A DNA stretch of 64,000 nt from Sinorhizobium arboris LMG 14919 (GTDB taxonomy: Bacteria > Pseudomonadota > Alphaproteobacteria > Rhizobiales > Rhizobiaceae). Below the pieces are notes generated by a model. That model did not search any database, was not told the origin of the DNA, and was given only the letters and a program-made list of their open reading frames with translations. The position numbers and the translations under genes are program-made. Positions 7,340 to 16,804 of this stretch are shown one piece after another. The stretch lies in the NCBI RefSeq assembly GCF_000427465.1, contig NZ_ATYB01000014.1, forward strand, positions 1,449,570 to 1,513,569. Direction: 5' to 3'. Positions within the stretch are counted from its first letter, which is position 1; each line of letters begins with the position of its first letter.

Positions 7340-8178
7340 CGCGGCTGCCCGTCGGATCCCGAGCGTTTTTTTCTTGGGGTGCCCGAAGCGACGGCTGCCC
7401 TCCCCGGCACCAGCCAGTCGAGAAGCGCGAAATAAAGCCCATAGGGCAGGATTCGCAGCAATTTTACCAGATAGGTAAATCGTTTCGGGAAGGTGATCTC
7501 GAAACGCGAAGACCTCAGTCCAGCGCATATCCGGTCTGACGCCTCCTCCGTACTCACCAGCGCAGGTCTCGGGAAGCCGCCTTTCGCCGCAGCCTGCGTA
7601 TCCACGAATCCCGGACAGATGACCTGCAGGCGGATGCCGATGCGATCGAGGTCGAATTTCAGACTTTCCGCCATGTTGATGAGTGCGGCCTTGCTCGCAC
7701 CGTAGGCGGCGCTCATCGGCAGGCCGCCGTAGCCGGCCACCGACGACATGATCGCGATCTGGCCGTGCCCCTTTGACTTCATGTGCTCGACCAGAGGCAC
7801 GAGACAGTTGACGACGCCGCCGAGATTGACGGCAAAGCTCCGGTCGAACGCGTCGCGGCGCAGATCGTCGCCACGGACCGGCAGCACGACGCCGGCGTTG
7901 AGAATAGCGAGTGCCACCTGTCCGTGCTCGTATTCGATCGCGGCCAGCAGCCGTTCCATGTCCATCGGATCGGTGACGTCTCCATCGAGAACGATGATCC
8001 GTCCCGGCCCGGCCGCCTCATGCTGAAGCTCTACCAGCTTCTCGTGACTTCGCGCCGTGACGACGACCGTATATCCTTCTTCGACGAGTCGACGCGCTAC
8101 GGCACGACCGATGCCGGAGCTTGCGCCGGTGACCCATGCCAATCCATGTTCAGGGCGGGCGGTGAATACAGCTGTCAT
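7327..8178 (-). CDS. Short-chain dehydrogenase/reductase
   Basis: A 283-residue protein from the ATG at 8178 (MTAVFTARPEHG). It has the Rossmann cofactor motif TGASSGIG near residue 18, the NAG motif in LAILNAGVV, and the catalytic Ser in IMSSVAGYGG with YGASK. C-terminal to the core is a hydrophobic stretch (YLVKLLRILPYGLYFALLDWLV) that may sit at a membrane, then a basic tail. The substrate is not deducible. It stands alone and is convergent with the SMR operon. Confidence 0.88.
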   Translation of the reverse strand: MTAVFTARPEHGLAWVTGASSGIGRAVARRLVEEGYTVVVTARSHEKLVELQHEAAGPGRIIVLDGDVTDPMDMERLLAAIEYEHGQVALAILNAGVVLPVRGDDLRRDAFDRSFAVNLGGVVNCLVPLVEHMKSKGHGQIAIMSSVAGYGGLPMSAAYGASKAALINMAESLKFDLDRIGIRLQVICPGFVDTQAAAKGGFPRPALVSTEEASDRICAGLRSSRFEITFPKRFTYLVKLLRILPYGLYFALLDWLVPGRAAVASGTPRKKRSGSDGQPRQAV

Positions 8179-8491
8179 TTTTTCCTCGCGCGTCGACGGG
8201 GGTTTCTCATCGGGCATCCGCGCCAGCGGTCGGCCACCATACCTCTCCGGACGGCAAGCGCCTGCCCGGCAACCTCCGCTTCCCGCCCGTCGATTGACGG
8301 CAGAGACGTTTTTTGCCCGGGACAGGAAAGCTGCGAAACGCTATTCCTTGCCTGTAGGACAGACTGAGCCGAAAACACGCCAATATTTCGGCGATCCTGC
8401 TCATGAAACCAAATGTTTATCGGCTTGCCGTCGATCGAGGTTAGTGCTTGGCTATTGCCGGCATCCGTTCCGTCCAGCGCGAGGTCTCAAA

Positions 8492-9532
8492 ATGTCTGTT
8501 CTTCCGTCCGTGCTCGAAGCAATCGGCAATACGCCGCTGATCCGGCTCAAGGCCGTTTCCGAAGCGACCGGCTGCAACATTCTCGGCAAAGCGGAGTTTC
8601 TCAACCCCGGGCAGTCCGTGAAGGACCGGGCGGCGCTTTGGATCATCCGCCAGGCGGAGAAAGCCGGCCAATTGCGTCCGGGCGGCGTGATTGTCGAAGG
8701 CACCGCTGGAAACACGGGAATCGGGCTTGCCGTGGTCGGCAGCGCGCTCGGATACCGCACGGTTATCGTCATTCCCGAAACCCAGAGTCAGGAGAAGAAG
8801 GACGCGTTGCGCCTGCTTGGTGCCGAGCTGGTCGAGGTTCCGGCGGTGCCCTACAGGAATCCCAACAACTACGTGAAGATCTCCGGCCGGCTTGCCGCTC
8901 AATTGGCCGAAACCGAGCCGAACGGCGCCATCTGGGCGAACCAGTTCGACAATGTCGCCAACCGGCAAGCGCATCTCGATACGACCGCGCCTGAAATCTG
9001 GCGCGACACCGATGGCAAAGTCGACGGTTTCATCTGCGCCGTCGGCTCCGGCGGCACGCTTGCCGGCGTGGCGGAAGGGTTGCGCGCCCGCAACGCGGCG
9101 ATCAAGATCGGCATTGCCGACCCGGAAGGGGCGGCGCTTTACAATTTCTATGCCCATGGCGAACTCAAGTCGAGCGGAAGCTCGATCACCGAAGGTATCG
9201 GCCAGGGACGAATCACCGCGAACCTCGAAGGTTTCACGCCGGACTTCGCCTACCAGATTCCAGATGCTGAAGCGGTGCCCTATGTCTTCGACCTCGTCGA
9301 AAAGGAAGGCATTTGCGTCGGCGGCTCGACCGGCATCAACATCGCCGGGGCCGTGCGCCTGGCCCGCGACCTTGGACCCGGACACACGGTCGTGACGATC
9401 CTCTGCGACTATGGTAACCGCTATCAGTCGAAACTCTTCAATCCCGACTTCCTGACCTCCAAGGGTCTGCCGGTTCCGGCCTGGTTGAAGACGGCTTCGA
9501 ACATAGCAGTGCCATACGAACCCGCTGGATAG
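8492..9532 (+). CDS. cysK: Cysteine synthase A (O-acetylserine sulfhydrylase)
   Basis: A 346-residue PLP enzyme. The PLP lysine is Lys44 in the motif SVKDRAA, followed by the substrate loop EGTAGNTGIG, the phosphate-binding GSGGTLAG and the C-terminal GGSTGINI. It condenses O-acetylserine with sulfide to make cysteine. The ATG at 8492 (MSVLPSVLEAIGNTPLI) gives the family start. The next gene, an alanyl-tRNA editing protein, begins 8 bases after the stop, and sseA follows, so sulfur-related functions are co-transcribed. Confidence 0.93.
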   Translation: MSVLPSVLEAIGNTPLIRLKAVSEATGCNILGKAEFLNPGQSVKDRAALWIIRQAEKAGQLRPGGVIVEGTAGNTGIGLAVVGSALGYRTVIVIPETQSQEKKDALRLLGAELVEVPAVPYRNPNNYVKISGRLAAQLAETEPNGAIWANQFDNVANRQAHLDTTAPEIWRDTDGKVDGFICAVGSGGTLAGVAEGLRARNAAIKIGIADPEGAALYNFYAHGELKSSGSSITEGIGQGRITANLEGFTPDFAYQIPDAEAVPYVFDLVEKEGICVGGSTGINIAGAVRLARDLGPGHTVVTILCDYGNRYQSKLFNPDFLTSKGLPVPAWLKTASNIAVPYEPAG

Positions 9533-9539
9533 AATTGCC

Positions 9540-10289
9540 ATGACCAGATCCGTCACCGCCCTCTTCCGAGATGATTTTTACCTTTCGACCTGCGAAGCAC
9601 GCGTGACGGCGATCCTGGAAGACGGCGGCATCGAGTTCGACCAGACCTGCTTCTACGCCGCATCCGGCGGTCAGCCCGGCGACAGGGGCTTCATAGAACG
9701 CGAAGACGGCAGCCGCATTGACATCGTCGACACCCGGCATGGCGCGACCAAGGACATTATCGTGCATATTCCCGCGGAGGGCGCGCCCGCGCCGGCGGTC
9801 GGAGAGAAGCTCGTGCTGCACATCGACTGGCCGCGCCGCTACCGGCTGATGCGCATGCATACGGCCTGCCATCTGCTGTCGGTCGTCTGCCCCTTCCCGA
9901 TTACCGGCGCAGCCGTGGGAGAGGAGGAAAGCCGCGTAGACTTCGACATGAGCGAAACGATCGAAAAGGATCAGGTCACGGCAGCGCTGATGAACCTCGT
10001 CGAAGAGAACCATCCCGTCTACGTACAGTGGATCACCGACGAGGAGCTGGCCTCCAATCCGGGCATCGTCAAGTCGAAGAACGTCCGCCCGCCGATGGGG
10101 CTTGGCCGCGTCAGTCTCGTCTGCATCGGCGAGAATTCATCGATTGACAGCCAGCCCTGCGGCGGGACGCATGTTTCCGAAACGCAGGAAGTGGGCGCGA
10201 TCCACATCGCCAAGATCGAGAAGAAAGGTAAGGAAAACAGGCGTTTCCGCATACGCTTCGCGACGGCTGCGGATGGGGCTGCGGTTTAG
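9540..10289 (+). CDS. alaX: Alanyl-tRNA editing protein AlaX
   Basis: A 249-residue stand-alone relative of the AlaRS editing domain. The zinc site is intact: His107 and His111 (HTACH) and Cys207 and His211 (CGGTH). The N-terminal half has CFYAASGGQPGDRG, typical of the AlaX-M/L beta-barrel. These enzymes hydrolyse mischarged Ser-tRNA(Ala) or Gly-tRNA(Ala). The short spacing behind cysK suggests one mRNA. Confidence 0.92.
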   Translation: MTRSVTALFRDDFYLSTCEARVTAILEDGGIEFDQTCFYAASGGQPGDRGFIEREDGSRIDIVDTRHGATKDIIVHIPAEGAPAPAVGEKLVLHIDWPRRYRLMRMHTACHLLSVVCPFPITGAAVGEEESRVDFDMSETIEKDQVTAALMNLVEENHPVYVQWITDEELASNPGIVKSKNVRPPMGLGRVSLVCIGENSSIDSQPCGGTHVSETQEVGAIHIAKIEKKGKENRRFRIRFATAADGAAV

Positions 10290-10332
10290 CGCGGGCAGCG
10301 AACGACACGGTCAAGCCAGTGGAGTGACGACG

Positions 10333-11196
10333 ATGAATGGTGAGAACGAAAAGAAGAGCAGCTTTGTCGTTTCTGCGGACTGGCTTGAACAGCGCCTCGA
10401 TGATCCGTCGGTCAAAATCCTCGATGCCGCCTGGTATCTGCCGGCGCAGAAACGCGATCCGAGGGCCGAATACACCGCCGCGCACATCCCCGGGGCGGTC
10501 TTTTTCGATCAGGACACGATCGCCGACCGGGCGAGCGCGCTGCCGCACACCCTGCCCTCTCCTGAGGCATTTTCCGATGCCGTGGGCGCAATGGGAATCA
10601 GTGAGAACGACACGATCGTCGTTTACGACGGTCCGGGAATTTTTACCGCCCCGAGGGTCTGGTGGATGTTCCGGATCATGGGTGCCAGGAATGTCTTCGT
10701 TCTCGACGGCGGGATGGACGGTTGGATAGCGGAAGGCCGTCCGACGACGACCAAGATCCCGAAGCCCAGTCCGCAAACGTTCAACGCGACTTTCAATCCG
10801 AACGCGGTCATCTCGTTCGAACGCATGAGGGATGTGGTCGAGCGCCGGCTCTCTCAGATTGCCGATGCGCGCAGCGCCGGGCGATTTGCCGGAGAGGAAC
10901 CGGAGCCGCGGGCAGGCATGCGGTCGGGCCATATGCCGGGTGCGACGAGTCTGCCCTCCGGTGTCTTTTCCGAGAATGGAAAGTTCAAGAATCTCGATGC
11001 ATTGCGCCGGACTTTCGCGGACGCCGGCATCGATCTGACAGGGCCGGTCGTCACGACCTGCGGTTCCGGCATAACCGCCGCCATCATCACGCTTGCGCTT
11101 CAATCCTTGGGACATAAGGACAATACGCTTTATGATGGCTCCTGGTCGGAATGGGGTAGCCGGCCCGACACCCCGGTTGCAACCGGTAGAGAGTGA
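10333..11196 (+). CDS. sseA: 3-mercaptopyruvate sulfurtransferase (rhodanese family)
   Basis: A 287-residue protein of two rhodanese domains, about residues 10-140 and 160-285. The active-site loop carries Cys243 in CGSGITA, the pattern of 3-mercaptopyruvate sulfurtransferases rather than thiosulfate rhodaneses (CRxGx[R/T]). It transfers sulfur from 3-mercaptopyruvate to thiol acceptors or cyanide. The ATG at 10333 begins MNGENEKKSS. It lies 43 bases after alaX and is almost contiguous with a GNAT gene. Confidence 0.92.
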   Translation: MNGENEKKSSFVVSADWLEQRLDDPSVKILDAAWYLPAQKRDPRAEYTAAHIPGAVFFDQDTIADRASALPHTLPSPEAFSDAVGAMGISENDTIVVYDGPGIFTAPRVWWMFRIMGARNVFVLDGGMDGWIAEGRPTTTKIPKPSPQTFNATFNPNAVISFERMRDVVERRLSQIADARSAGRFAGEEPEPRAGMRSGHMPGATSLPSGVFSENGKFKNLDALRRTFADAGIDLTGPVVTTCGSGITAAIITLALQSLGHKDNTLYDGSWSEWGSRPDTPVATGRE

Positions 11197-11201
11197 GAGC
11201 C

Positions 11202-11765
11202 ATGCCAAGGTCGAAGCCTGCCGCGATCACGGCGCACGTGACCGAACTCGAAATGACGTCGCCGCCGAAGCAAAGCCTGCCGATGCCGATCAACATCCAT
11301 ACGGCAATCCTGCGCGTATCGGACATTTCGCTCGCCTACTACCGCTTTCTCTATCTGCGTGTCGGCAAACGCTGGCACTGGGCCGAGCGCCTGCGTATGA
11401 GCGACGACGATCTGGCAGCCATTCTCCACGACAAGCGAACGACGGTCATGGTGCTGTATGTGGACGGTGCGCCGGCCGGCTTCTTCGAATTCCAGCAAGG
11501 GGACGATGACGTCATCGACCTCACCCATTTCGGGCTCATGGAGCACGCGCTCGGCCTGGGACTCGGCAAGTGGTTCCTGCTGCAGGCATTGTTTGCTGCC
11601 TGGGCCATGAACCCGCGCAAGGTCACGGTCACGACGAACAATCTCGATCACCCTCGGGCGCTGCAGCTATACCAGCAGTTCGGATTTTCACCGGTCGCGA
11701 CGCGCGAGACGGTGGTCGAGCCGCTGAGCGACGAGGAACTTCTCGCCTTCGCAAAGAAGCTCTGA
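11202..11765 (+). CDS. GNAT family N-acetyltransferase
   Basis: A 187-residue protein with a GNAT fold: VLYVDGAPAGFFEFQ (strands 2-4), the acetyl-CoA loop region HALGLGLGKWFL, and the C-terminal NLDHPRALQLYQQFGFSPV. A GTG nine bases upstream overlaps the sseA stop and could be the start; ATG 11202 is used here. The acceptor substrate is unknown. It is the last gene of the cysK-alaX-sseA run. Confidence 0.85.
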   Translation: MPRSKPAAITAHVTELEMTSPPKQSLPMPINIHTAILRVSDISLAYYRFLYLRVGKRWHWAERLRMSDDDLAAILHDKRTTVMVLYVDGAPAGFFEFQQGDDDVIDLTHFGLMEHALGLGLGKWFLLQALFAAWAMNPRKVTVTTNNLDHPRALQLYQQFGFSPVATRETVVEPLSDEELLAFAKKL

Positions 11766-11872
11766 ATCCGCATCCGCTCTCGCTACGCGGCAACGACCCG
11801 GCAAGTATCGGGTGTCGCCTCGTACCGGCACAGAGCATCGTCTCCTGAGTTCAGCCAATCGGGAGAAGCACT

Positions 11873-12340
11873 ATGAAACTCCATTACGTTGCAATGCCCG
11901 TCGAGGAGGCGGAGCGGCTTAGGCAAGGTGGCCGGGATGCCTATGGCGCTCTGCCCGAGCGGCACATTTCGGATGGCGACGGCATGCCATGCCGGCACTG
12001 TCTTCGAAATATCGATGAGGGACAGCCATATCTCGTTCTCGCCTACCGGCCGTTTTCGTCGGTTCAGGCCTATGCCGAAACGGGGCCGATTTTCATGCAT
12101 GCTGAACATTGCGCGATCCACGACGGAGGCTCACTGCCGCCGATCCTCGCATCGAGCAAAAGCTATCTTCTACGCGGCTACGGGCGAGATGAGCGCATCG
12201 TCTACGGCACCGGCGGGGCCGTAGAGGCCGAGTATCTCGAGCAGCGCGCCGAGGAATTGCTGGCACGACCGGACGTCGCCTTCGTGCATGTACGTTCCGG
12301 GAAATACAATTGCTACCAGTGCCGCATCGAAGCAAGCTGA
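11873..12340 (+). CDS. DUF1203 family protein
   Basis: A 155-residue soluble protein matching the DUF1203 layout. It has CRHCLRNIDEGQPYLVLAYRPF near residue 42, FMHAEHC near 79, YLLRGYG, and a C-terminal AFVHVRSGKYNCYQC. Conserved cysteines and histidines (CRHC, HAEHC, CYQC) suggest metal binding. The function of the family is not established. It is followed by a bidirectional terminator and convergent ald. Confidence 0.85.
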   Translation: MKLHYVAMPVEEAERLRQGGRDAYGALPERHISDGDGMPCRHCLRNIDEGQPYLVLAYRPFSSVQAYAETGPIFMHAEHCAIHDGGSLPPILASSKSYLLRGYGRDERIVYGTGGAVEAEYLEQRAEELLARPDVAFVHVRSGKYNCYQCRIEAS

Positions 12341-12346
12341 GTGGGA

Positions 12347-12370
12347 GCCCGGCGCATGGCAGCGCCGGGC
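12347..12370. terminator. Hairpin between convergent genes
   Basis: GCCCGGCGC (12347-12355) pairs perfectly with GCGCCGGGC (12362-12370) across a six-base loop. It lies between the stops of the DUF1203 gene and ald, so it can act on both transcripts; no long U-run follows on either side. Confidence 0.6.
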
Positions 12371-12388
12371 GACAAACCTAAGATCGCG

Positions 12389-13507
12389 TCAGGCGACGTT
12401 GAGGGCGGCCTCAGGGGCGTGGGCATCGTAGCCGAGCGCTTCGGCGACCGCGACATTCGTCACTCGGCCCCGATGGACATTGAGGCCGGCGCGCAGATGC
12501 CGGTCTTCGGCAATCGCCTTGAGGCCGCGGTCGGCGAGCTGCAGTCCGTATTGGAGGGTCGCGTTGTTGAGGGCGTGGGCCGATGTAATCGGCACCGCGC
12601 CCGGCATGTTTGCGACGCAGTAATGCACGATACCGTCGACCTCATAGGTGGGCTCGGAGTGCGTGGTCGCATGCGACGTCTCGAAGCAGCCGCCCTGGTC
12701 GATTGCGACATCGACAATGACAGCGCCCTTCTTCATAGCGGAAAGCATTTCGCGTGTGACGAGCTTCGGCGCAGCGGCGCCGGGAATGAGCACCGCCCCG
12801 ATCACCAGGTCGGCGGCAAAGACTTCCTCCTCCAGGGCGTCGATCGTCGAGTAGCGCGTATGGACACGGCCGTTGAAGATGTCGTCGAGTTGGCGCAGAC
12901 GCGGGAGAGACCGGTCGAGGATCGAGACATCGGCCCCGAGGCCCGCGGCCATTTTGGCAGCATGCAGGCCGACAACGCCGCCACCGATGATTGCCACCTT
13001 GGCCGGAAGAACGCCCGGGACCCCGCCGAGCAGGATGCCGCGGCCGCCATTTGCCTTCTGGAGCGAGGTGGCGCCCGCCTGGATCGCAAGCCGTCCCGCG
13101 ACCTCGGACATCGGCGCAAGGAGCGGGAGGCCGCCGCGCTCATCCGTTACGGTCTCATAGGCGACAGCAGTGACGCCGGACTTGAGAAGTCCCTGGGTCT
13201 GTTCCGGGTCTGGTGCGAGATGGAGATAGGTGTAGAGAATTTGGCCTTCGCGCAGCTGCGCCCATTCCGAGGGCTGCGGCTCCTTGACCTTGACGATCAT
13301 GTCCGCCTTTTCGAAGACTTCCTTGGCGGTCGGTACGATCCTCGCACCGGCAGCCCGGTAAGCGTCGTCGTCCGCCCCGATCCCTGCCCCGGCCTTGGTT
13401 TCCACGATGACCTCGTGACCGTGGGCGACGTATTCCCGTACTGATCCGGGCGTCAGACCGACACGGTATTCATGGTTTTTGATTTCCTTCGGGCAACCGA
13501 CACGCAT
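12389..13507 (-). CDS. ald: Alanine dehydrogenase
   Basis: A 372-residue enzyme, the family's normal length. The N-terminus ([20 protein letters not shown]) and the substrate-binding [11 protein letters not shown] with THLAPD are diagnostic. The NAD-binding [13 protein letters not shown] lies around residue 175. It interconverts L-alanine and pyruvate with NAD and ammonia. The divergently transcribed Lrp-type regulator 157 bases away is the probable activator, responding to alanine. Confidence 0.96.
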   Translation of the reverse strand: MRVGCPKEIKNHEYRVGLTPGSVREYVAHGHEVIVETKAGAGIGADDDAYRAAGARIVPTAKEVFEKADMIVKVKEPQPSEWAQLREGQILYTYLHLAPDPEQTQGLLKSGVTAVAYETVTDERGGLPLLAPMSEVAGRLAIQAGATSLQKANGGRGILLGGVPGVLPAKVAIIGGGVVGLHAAKMAAGLGADVSILDRSLPRLRQLDDIFNGRVHTRYSTIDALEEEVFAADLVIGAVLIPGAAAPKLVTREMLSAMKKGAVIVDVAIDQGGCFETSHATTHSEPTYEVDGIVHYCVANMPGAVPITSAHALNNATLQYGLQLADRGLKAIAEDRHLRAGLNVHRGRVTNVAVAEALGYDAHAPEAALNVA

Positions 13508-13664
13508 CCTGGCGTTCCTCTCCTATCTGTGGGCTTTCCGCCGCGTTGATGAGGCGTCAAGCAAAACAGATGGCGTCCAGAATGTCCTTGCAAAGAAGTG
13601 CTCATCCATGCACTGCTTTCGGGAATTCTTGCGTCAAGTGGCGAATATTTGAAAGAAGGTACGA

Positions 13665-14126
13665 ATGAGTGACTTGGATGCTATCGATCGTTCGATTCTG
13701 CGCATTCTGCAACAGGACGGCCGGATCTCGAACGCCGACCTTGCGTCGAAGGTCGGACTCTCCCCGTCCGCCTGTTCGCGGCGGGTCGACATTCTCGAGA
13801 AATCCGGGACGATTGCCGGCTATCATGCACGCATCGCTCACAAGGCGCTCGACTACAAGATCATGGTGATCGTCCACATCTCCCTCTCCGGGCAGTTCGC
13901 AAAGACCCTTGCCGAGTTCGAAGCGGCGGTGAAGCTCTGCCCGAACGTGCTCGTATGCTATCTGATGTCGGGGGAATATGACTACATCCTGCGCGTGGCG
14001 GCAAAGGACCTGGAGGACTACGAACGCATCCATCGGGATTGGCTTTCGGCTCTGCCGCATGTGGTAAAGATCAATTCGAGTTTTTCGCTCCGCGAAGTTA
14101 TCGACCGCCCCAATGTCGGCATCTGA
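13665..14126 (+). CDS. aldR: Lrp/AsnC family regulator of alanine dehydrogenase
   Basis: A 153-residue protein with an N-terminal AsnC-type helix-turn-helix (LDAIDRSILRILQQDGRISN, then LSPSACSRRVDILEKSG) and a C-terminal ligand-binding RAM domain (VLVCYLMSGEYDYILRV). It is divergent from ald with a 157-base shared region, the usual arrangement for AldR, which senses alanine and controls ald. The symbol is assigned from context and family. Confidence 0.88.
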   Translation: MSDLDAIDRSILRILQQDGRISNADLASKVGLSPSACSRRVDILEKSGTIAGYHARIAHKALDYKIMVIVHISLSGQFAKTLAEFEAAVKLCPNVLVCYLMSGEYDYILRVAAKDLEDYERIHRDWLSALPHVVKINSSFSLREVIDRPNVGI

Positions 14127-14253
14127 GGTCGCTGCTTCTGCAAGTGCTGCGACAATTGTGTCTACAAGAATCAACCGCTTTGCGCCGCCGGGGCATTCCG
14201 CCATAGTCACGCTTGTCTGAACACATCGACGCGCTTTCGACGGGAGATCACCG

Positions 14254-16227
14254 ATGACCGCTTTGCATGCCATATCGCGCCGGACCCTGCTCGGCGGCCT
14301 TGCCGCCTCGTCGGCTCTTGTCGTGCTGCATCCTTTTTCGGCCCGCGCGACTGCCAATCAGGCGCATCTCAGGATCATGGAAACCACGGACCTCCATGTC
14401 CATGTCTTTCCTTACGACTATTATGCCGACAAGCCGAACGACACGCTCGGCCTGGCGCGCACCGCTTCGATCGTCGATGCGATCCGCGCCGAGGCGACGA
14501 ACGCGATCCTCGTCGACAATGGCGATTTTCTTCAGGGCAATCCGATGGGCGATTACATCGCCTACAAGCGCGGCATGAAGGAAGGCGACATGCATCCGGT
14601 GATCGCCGCGATGAACGTGCTCGGCTACGACTGCGGCACGCTCGGCAATCACGAGTTCAATTACGGCCTGGACTTCATGTTCAATGTACTCGATGGCGCA
14701 AACTTTCCTATCGTCTGCGCCAATCTGACCAAAGGCGCCCTGGCCGCCGACCCGCGCCAGGACGAACTCTTTCTCAAGCCCTATGTAATCCTCGACCGAA
14801 AAGTGAAGGACGGCGCCGGTCAGGAACACCCGATCCGCGTCGGCCTCATTGGCTTCGTGCCGCCGCAGATCATGACCTGGGACGCCAAGAATCTGGAAGG
14901 CAAGGCCAATGCGCGCGACATCGTCAAGGCTGCGCATGCCTGGGTGCCGCAGATGCGCGAGGAAGGCGCCGAGATCGTGATCGCCCTCTCCCATTCCGGC
15001 ATAGGGCAGCAGGCTTATGCAGAGAATCTGGAAAACGCGTCCGTGCCCCTGGCTGCGATCGACGGTATCGATGCCATCGTGACCGGCCACAGCCATCTCG
15101 ATTTTCCTGGTCCCAAATTCGACGGCATGCCGGGTGTCGACAACGCCAAGGGGCTGATTTCCGGTAAACCGGGCGTCATGGGCGGCTTCTGGGGATCGCA
15201 TCTCGGCCTCATCGATCTGCTGCTCGAACGTGACGGCGGCCAATGGCGCGTGATCGGTTCGACGAGCGAGGCGCGGCCGATCTTTCGCCGGGAAGAGAAG
15301 AAGGTGATCGCCGAGGTCGGCGACCAGCCGGACGTGCTGGCAGCTGCGAAGAAGGACCATGATGCGACGCTCGCCTACGTCCGTACCCCCGTCGGCAAGA
15401 CCTCGGCGCCGCTTTACTCCTATTTCGCGCTGGTCGCAGACGATCCGTCCGTGCAGATCGTGAGCCAGGCCCAGACCTGGTATATCCGCGACATGCTCAA
15501 GGACACCGAGCACAGGGACCTGCCGGTCCTCTCCGCCGCGGCGCCTTTCAAGGCCGGCGGGCGCGGTGGCGCCGAGTACTATACGGATGTTCCAGCGGGC
15601 GCCATCGCCATCAAGAATGTCGCCGACCTCTATCTCTATCCGAATACGGTGCAGGCGGTCGTCATCACCGGCGACGAGGTGCGCAACTGGCTCGAAATGT
15701 CCGCCGGCATCTTCAATCAGATCGCGCCCGGTTCCGTCGACGCAAGCCTGATCAATGGTGCTTTCCCCTCCTACAATTTCGACGTGATCGACGGCGTCAC
15801 CTACCAGATCGATCTCTCGCAGCCGGCAAAATACGACAAGGACGGCAACCTAGCGAACCCGGACGCCCACCGCATCCGCGACTTGAAGTTCGAGGGCAAA
15901 CCAATCGATCCCGCGCAGAAATTCGTCGTTGCGACGAATAATTACCGTGCCGGGGGTGGCGGCAACTTTCCGGGCATCACTGCCGACAAGGTCGTCTTCG
16001 CCGCGCCCGACACCAATCGCGACGTCATCGTGCGCTACATCGTCGAACAGGGAACGATCAACCCATCGGCGGACGCGAACTGGACCTTCGCGCCGCAAAA
16101 GGACACGAGCGTTCTCTTCGATAGCGGCCCGAAGGCGCGGCAGTTCCTGGAAGAAGTCAAGGCGGTGAAAATCGAAGATGCAGGCGACGGGAGCGATGGT
16201 TTCGCCCGGTTCAGAATCAAGCTGTGA
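14254..16227 (+). CDS. cpdB: 2',3'-cyclic-nucleotide 2'-phosphodiesterase/3'-nucleotidase
   Basis: A 657-residue exported enzyme. The N-terminus carries a twin-arginine type signal ([13 protein letters not shown]). The metallophosphatase motifs are ETTDLHVHV near residue 40, [21 protein letters not shown] and GHSHLDFPG. The C-terminal 5'-nucleotidase domain contains [13 protein letters not shown]. It hydrolyses 2',3'-cyclic nucleotides and then 3'-nucleotides in the periplasm, scavenging nucleosides and phosphate. It stands alone downstream of aldR. Confidence 0.95.
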   Translation: MTALHAISRRTLLGGLAASSALVVLHPFSARATANQAHLRIMETTDLHVHVFPYDYYADKPNDTLGLARTASIVDAIRAEATNAILVDNGDFLQGNPMGDYIAYKRGMKEGDMHPVIAAMNVLGYDCGTLGNHEFNYGLDFMFNVLDGANFPIVCANLTKGALAADPRQDELFLKPYVILDRKVKDGAGQEHPIRVGLIGFVPPQIMTWDAKNLEGKANARDIVKAAHAWVPQMREEGAEIVIALSHSGIGQQAYAENLENASVPLAAIDGIDAIVTGHSHLDFPGPKFDGMPGVDNAKGLISGKPGVMGGFWGSHLGLIDLLLERDGGQWRVIGSTSEARPIFRREEKKVIAEVGDQPDVLAAAKKDHDATLAYVRTPVGKTSAPLYSYFALVADDPSVQIVSQAQTWYIRDMLKDTEHRDLPVLSAAAPFKAGGRGGAEYYTDVPAGAIAIKNVADLYLYPNTVQAVVITGDEVRNWLEMSAGIFNQIAPGSVDASLINGAFPSYNFDVIDGVTYQIDLSQPAKYDKDGNLANPDAHRIRDLKFEGKPIDPAQKFVVATNNYRAGGGGNFPGITADKVVFAAPDTNRDVIVRYIVEQGTINPSADANWTFAPQKDTSVLFDSGPKARQFLEEVKAVKIEDAGDGSDGFARFRIKL

Positions 16228-16410
16228 CATTGTCGTCGCGGCTGCCGGGAGAGGAGCGGGTCGGTTTCCGGTCCGCATTCCGCCTGCATCAACCTTTTCA
16301 ACAGCGACAACGCTCTGGGTCGATCCGGCTGAAGTCACCGTGATCTCATGCAAAACATGAGAACAGGCTCACAAGAGGCTGATGGATTTAGCGATTATCA
16401 TCGCTTGGCA

Positions 16411-16728
16411 TCAGACCGACCGGGACTGAGCGTCGTCGGAAAAGAGGGCCGCGCGCTGCTCATCGATGATCTGGCGTCCCTTGCGAAACGCCGAGTCGAT
16501 CGCGTCCTGCTCGGAGGTGAAGAGATCTGCTCGGATGAAGCTGCGCACCTTCGTTTCGCCGTCCGGCATCGGCTTTTCGATGCTGCCGGCAAGTCGGTAC
16601 TGCGATCCCTCGCGTTGAGGCGTCGCCCGGATCACGCAATCCGCATAGTTCTCGGTCTTGCCCGCCGCAGGCTGCGCCTGCGCTTCAGAGCTGGACCGGC
16701 CGAATAATTTCGAGAAAAACGATGCCAT
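16411..16728 (-). CDS. HlyU family protein
   Basis: A 105-residue protein with the HlyU layout: MASFFSKLFGR at the N-terminus, then ENYADCVIRATPQREGSQYRLAG and VRSFIRADLFTSEQDAIDSAFRKGRQIIDEQ. In vibrios HlyU is a transcription factor, but rhizobial members of this family are uncharacterised and lack an obvious helix-turn-helix here. It lies downstream of ilvA on the same strand, with a 76-base gap. Confidence 0.85.
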   Translation of the reverse strand: MASFFSKLFGRSSSEAQAQPAAGKTENYADCVIRATPQREGSQYRLAGSIEKPMPDGETKVRSFIRADLFTSEQDAIDSAFRKGRQIIDEQRAALFSDDAQSRSV

Positions 16729-16804
16729 GCCTTACAGTTAGCCGTGCTCGCCGGCGCTGTCAAAGCCAAAATTGACCAGATTGGCGCGGGCGGTCACCGC
16801 CGAT

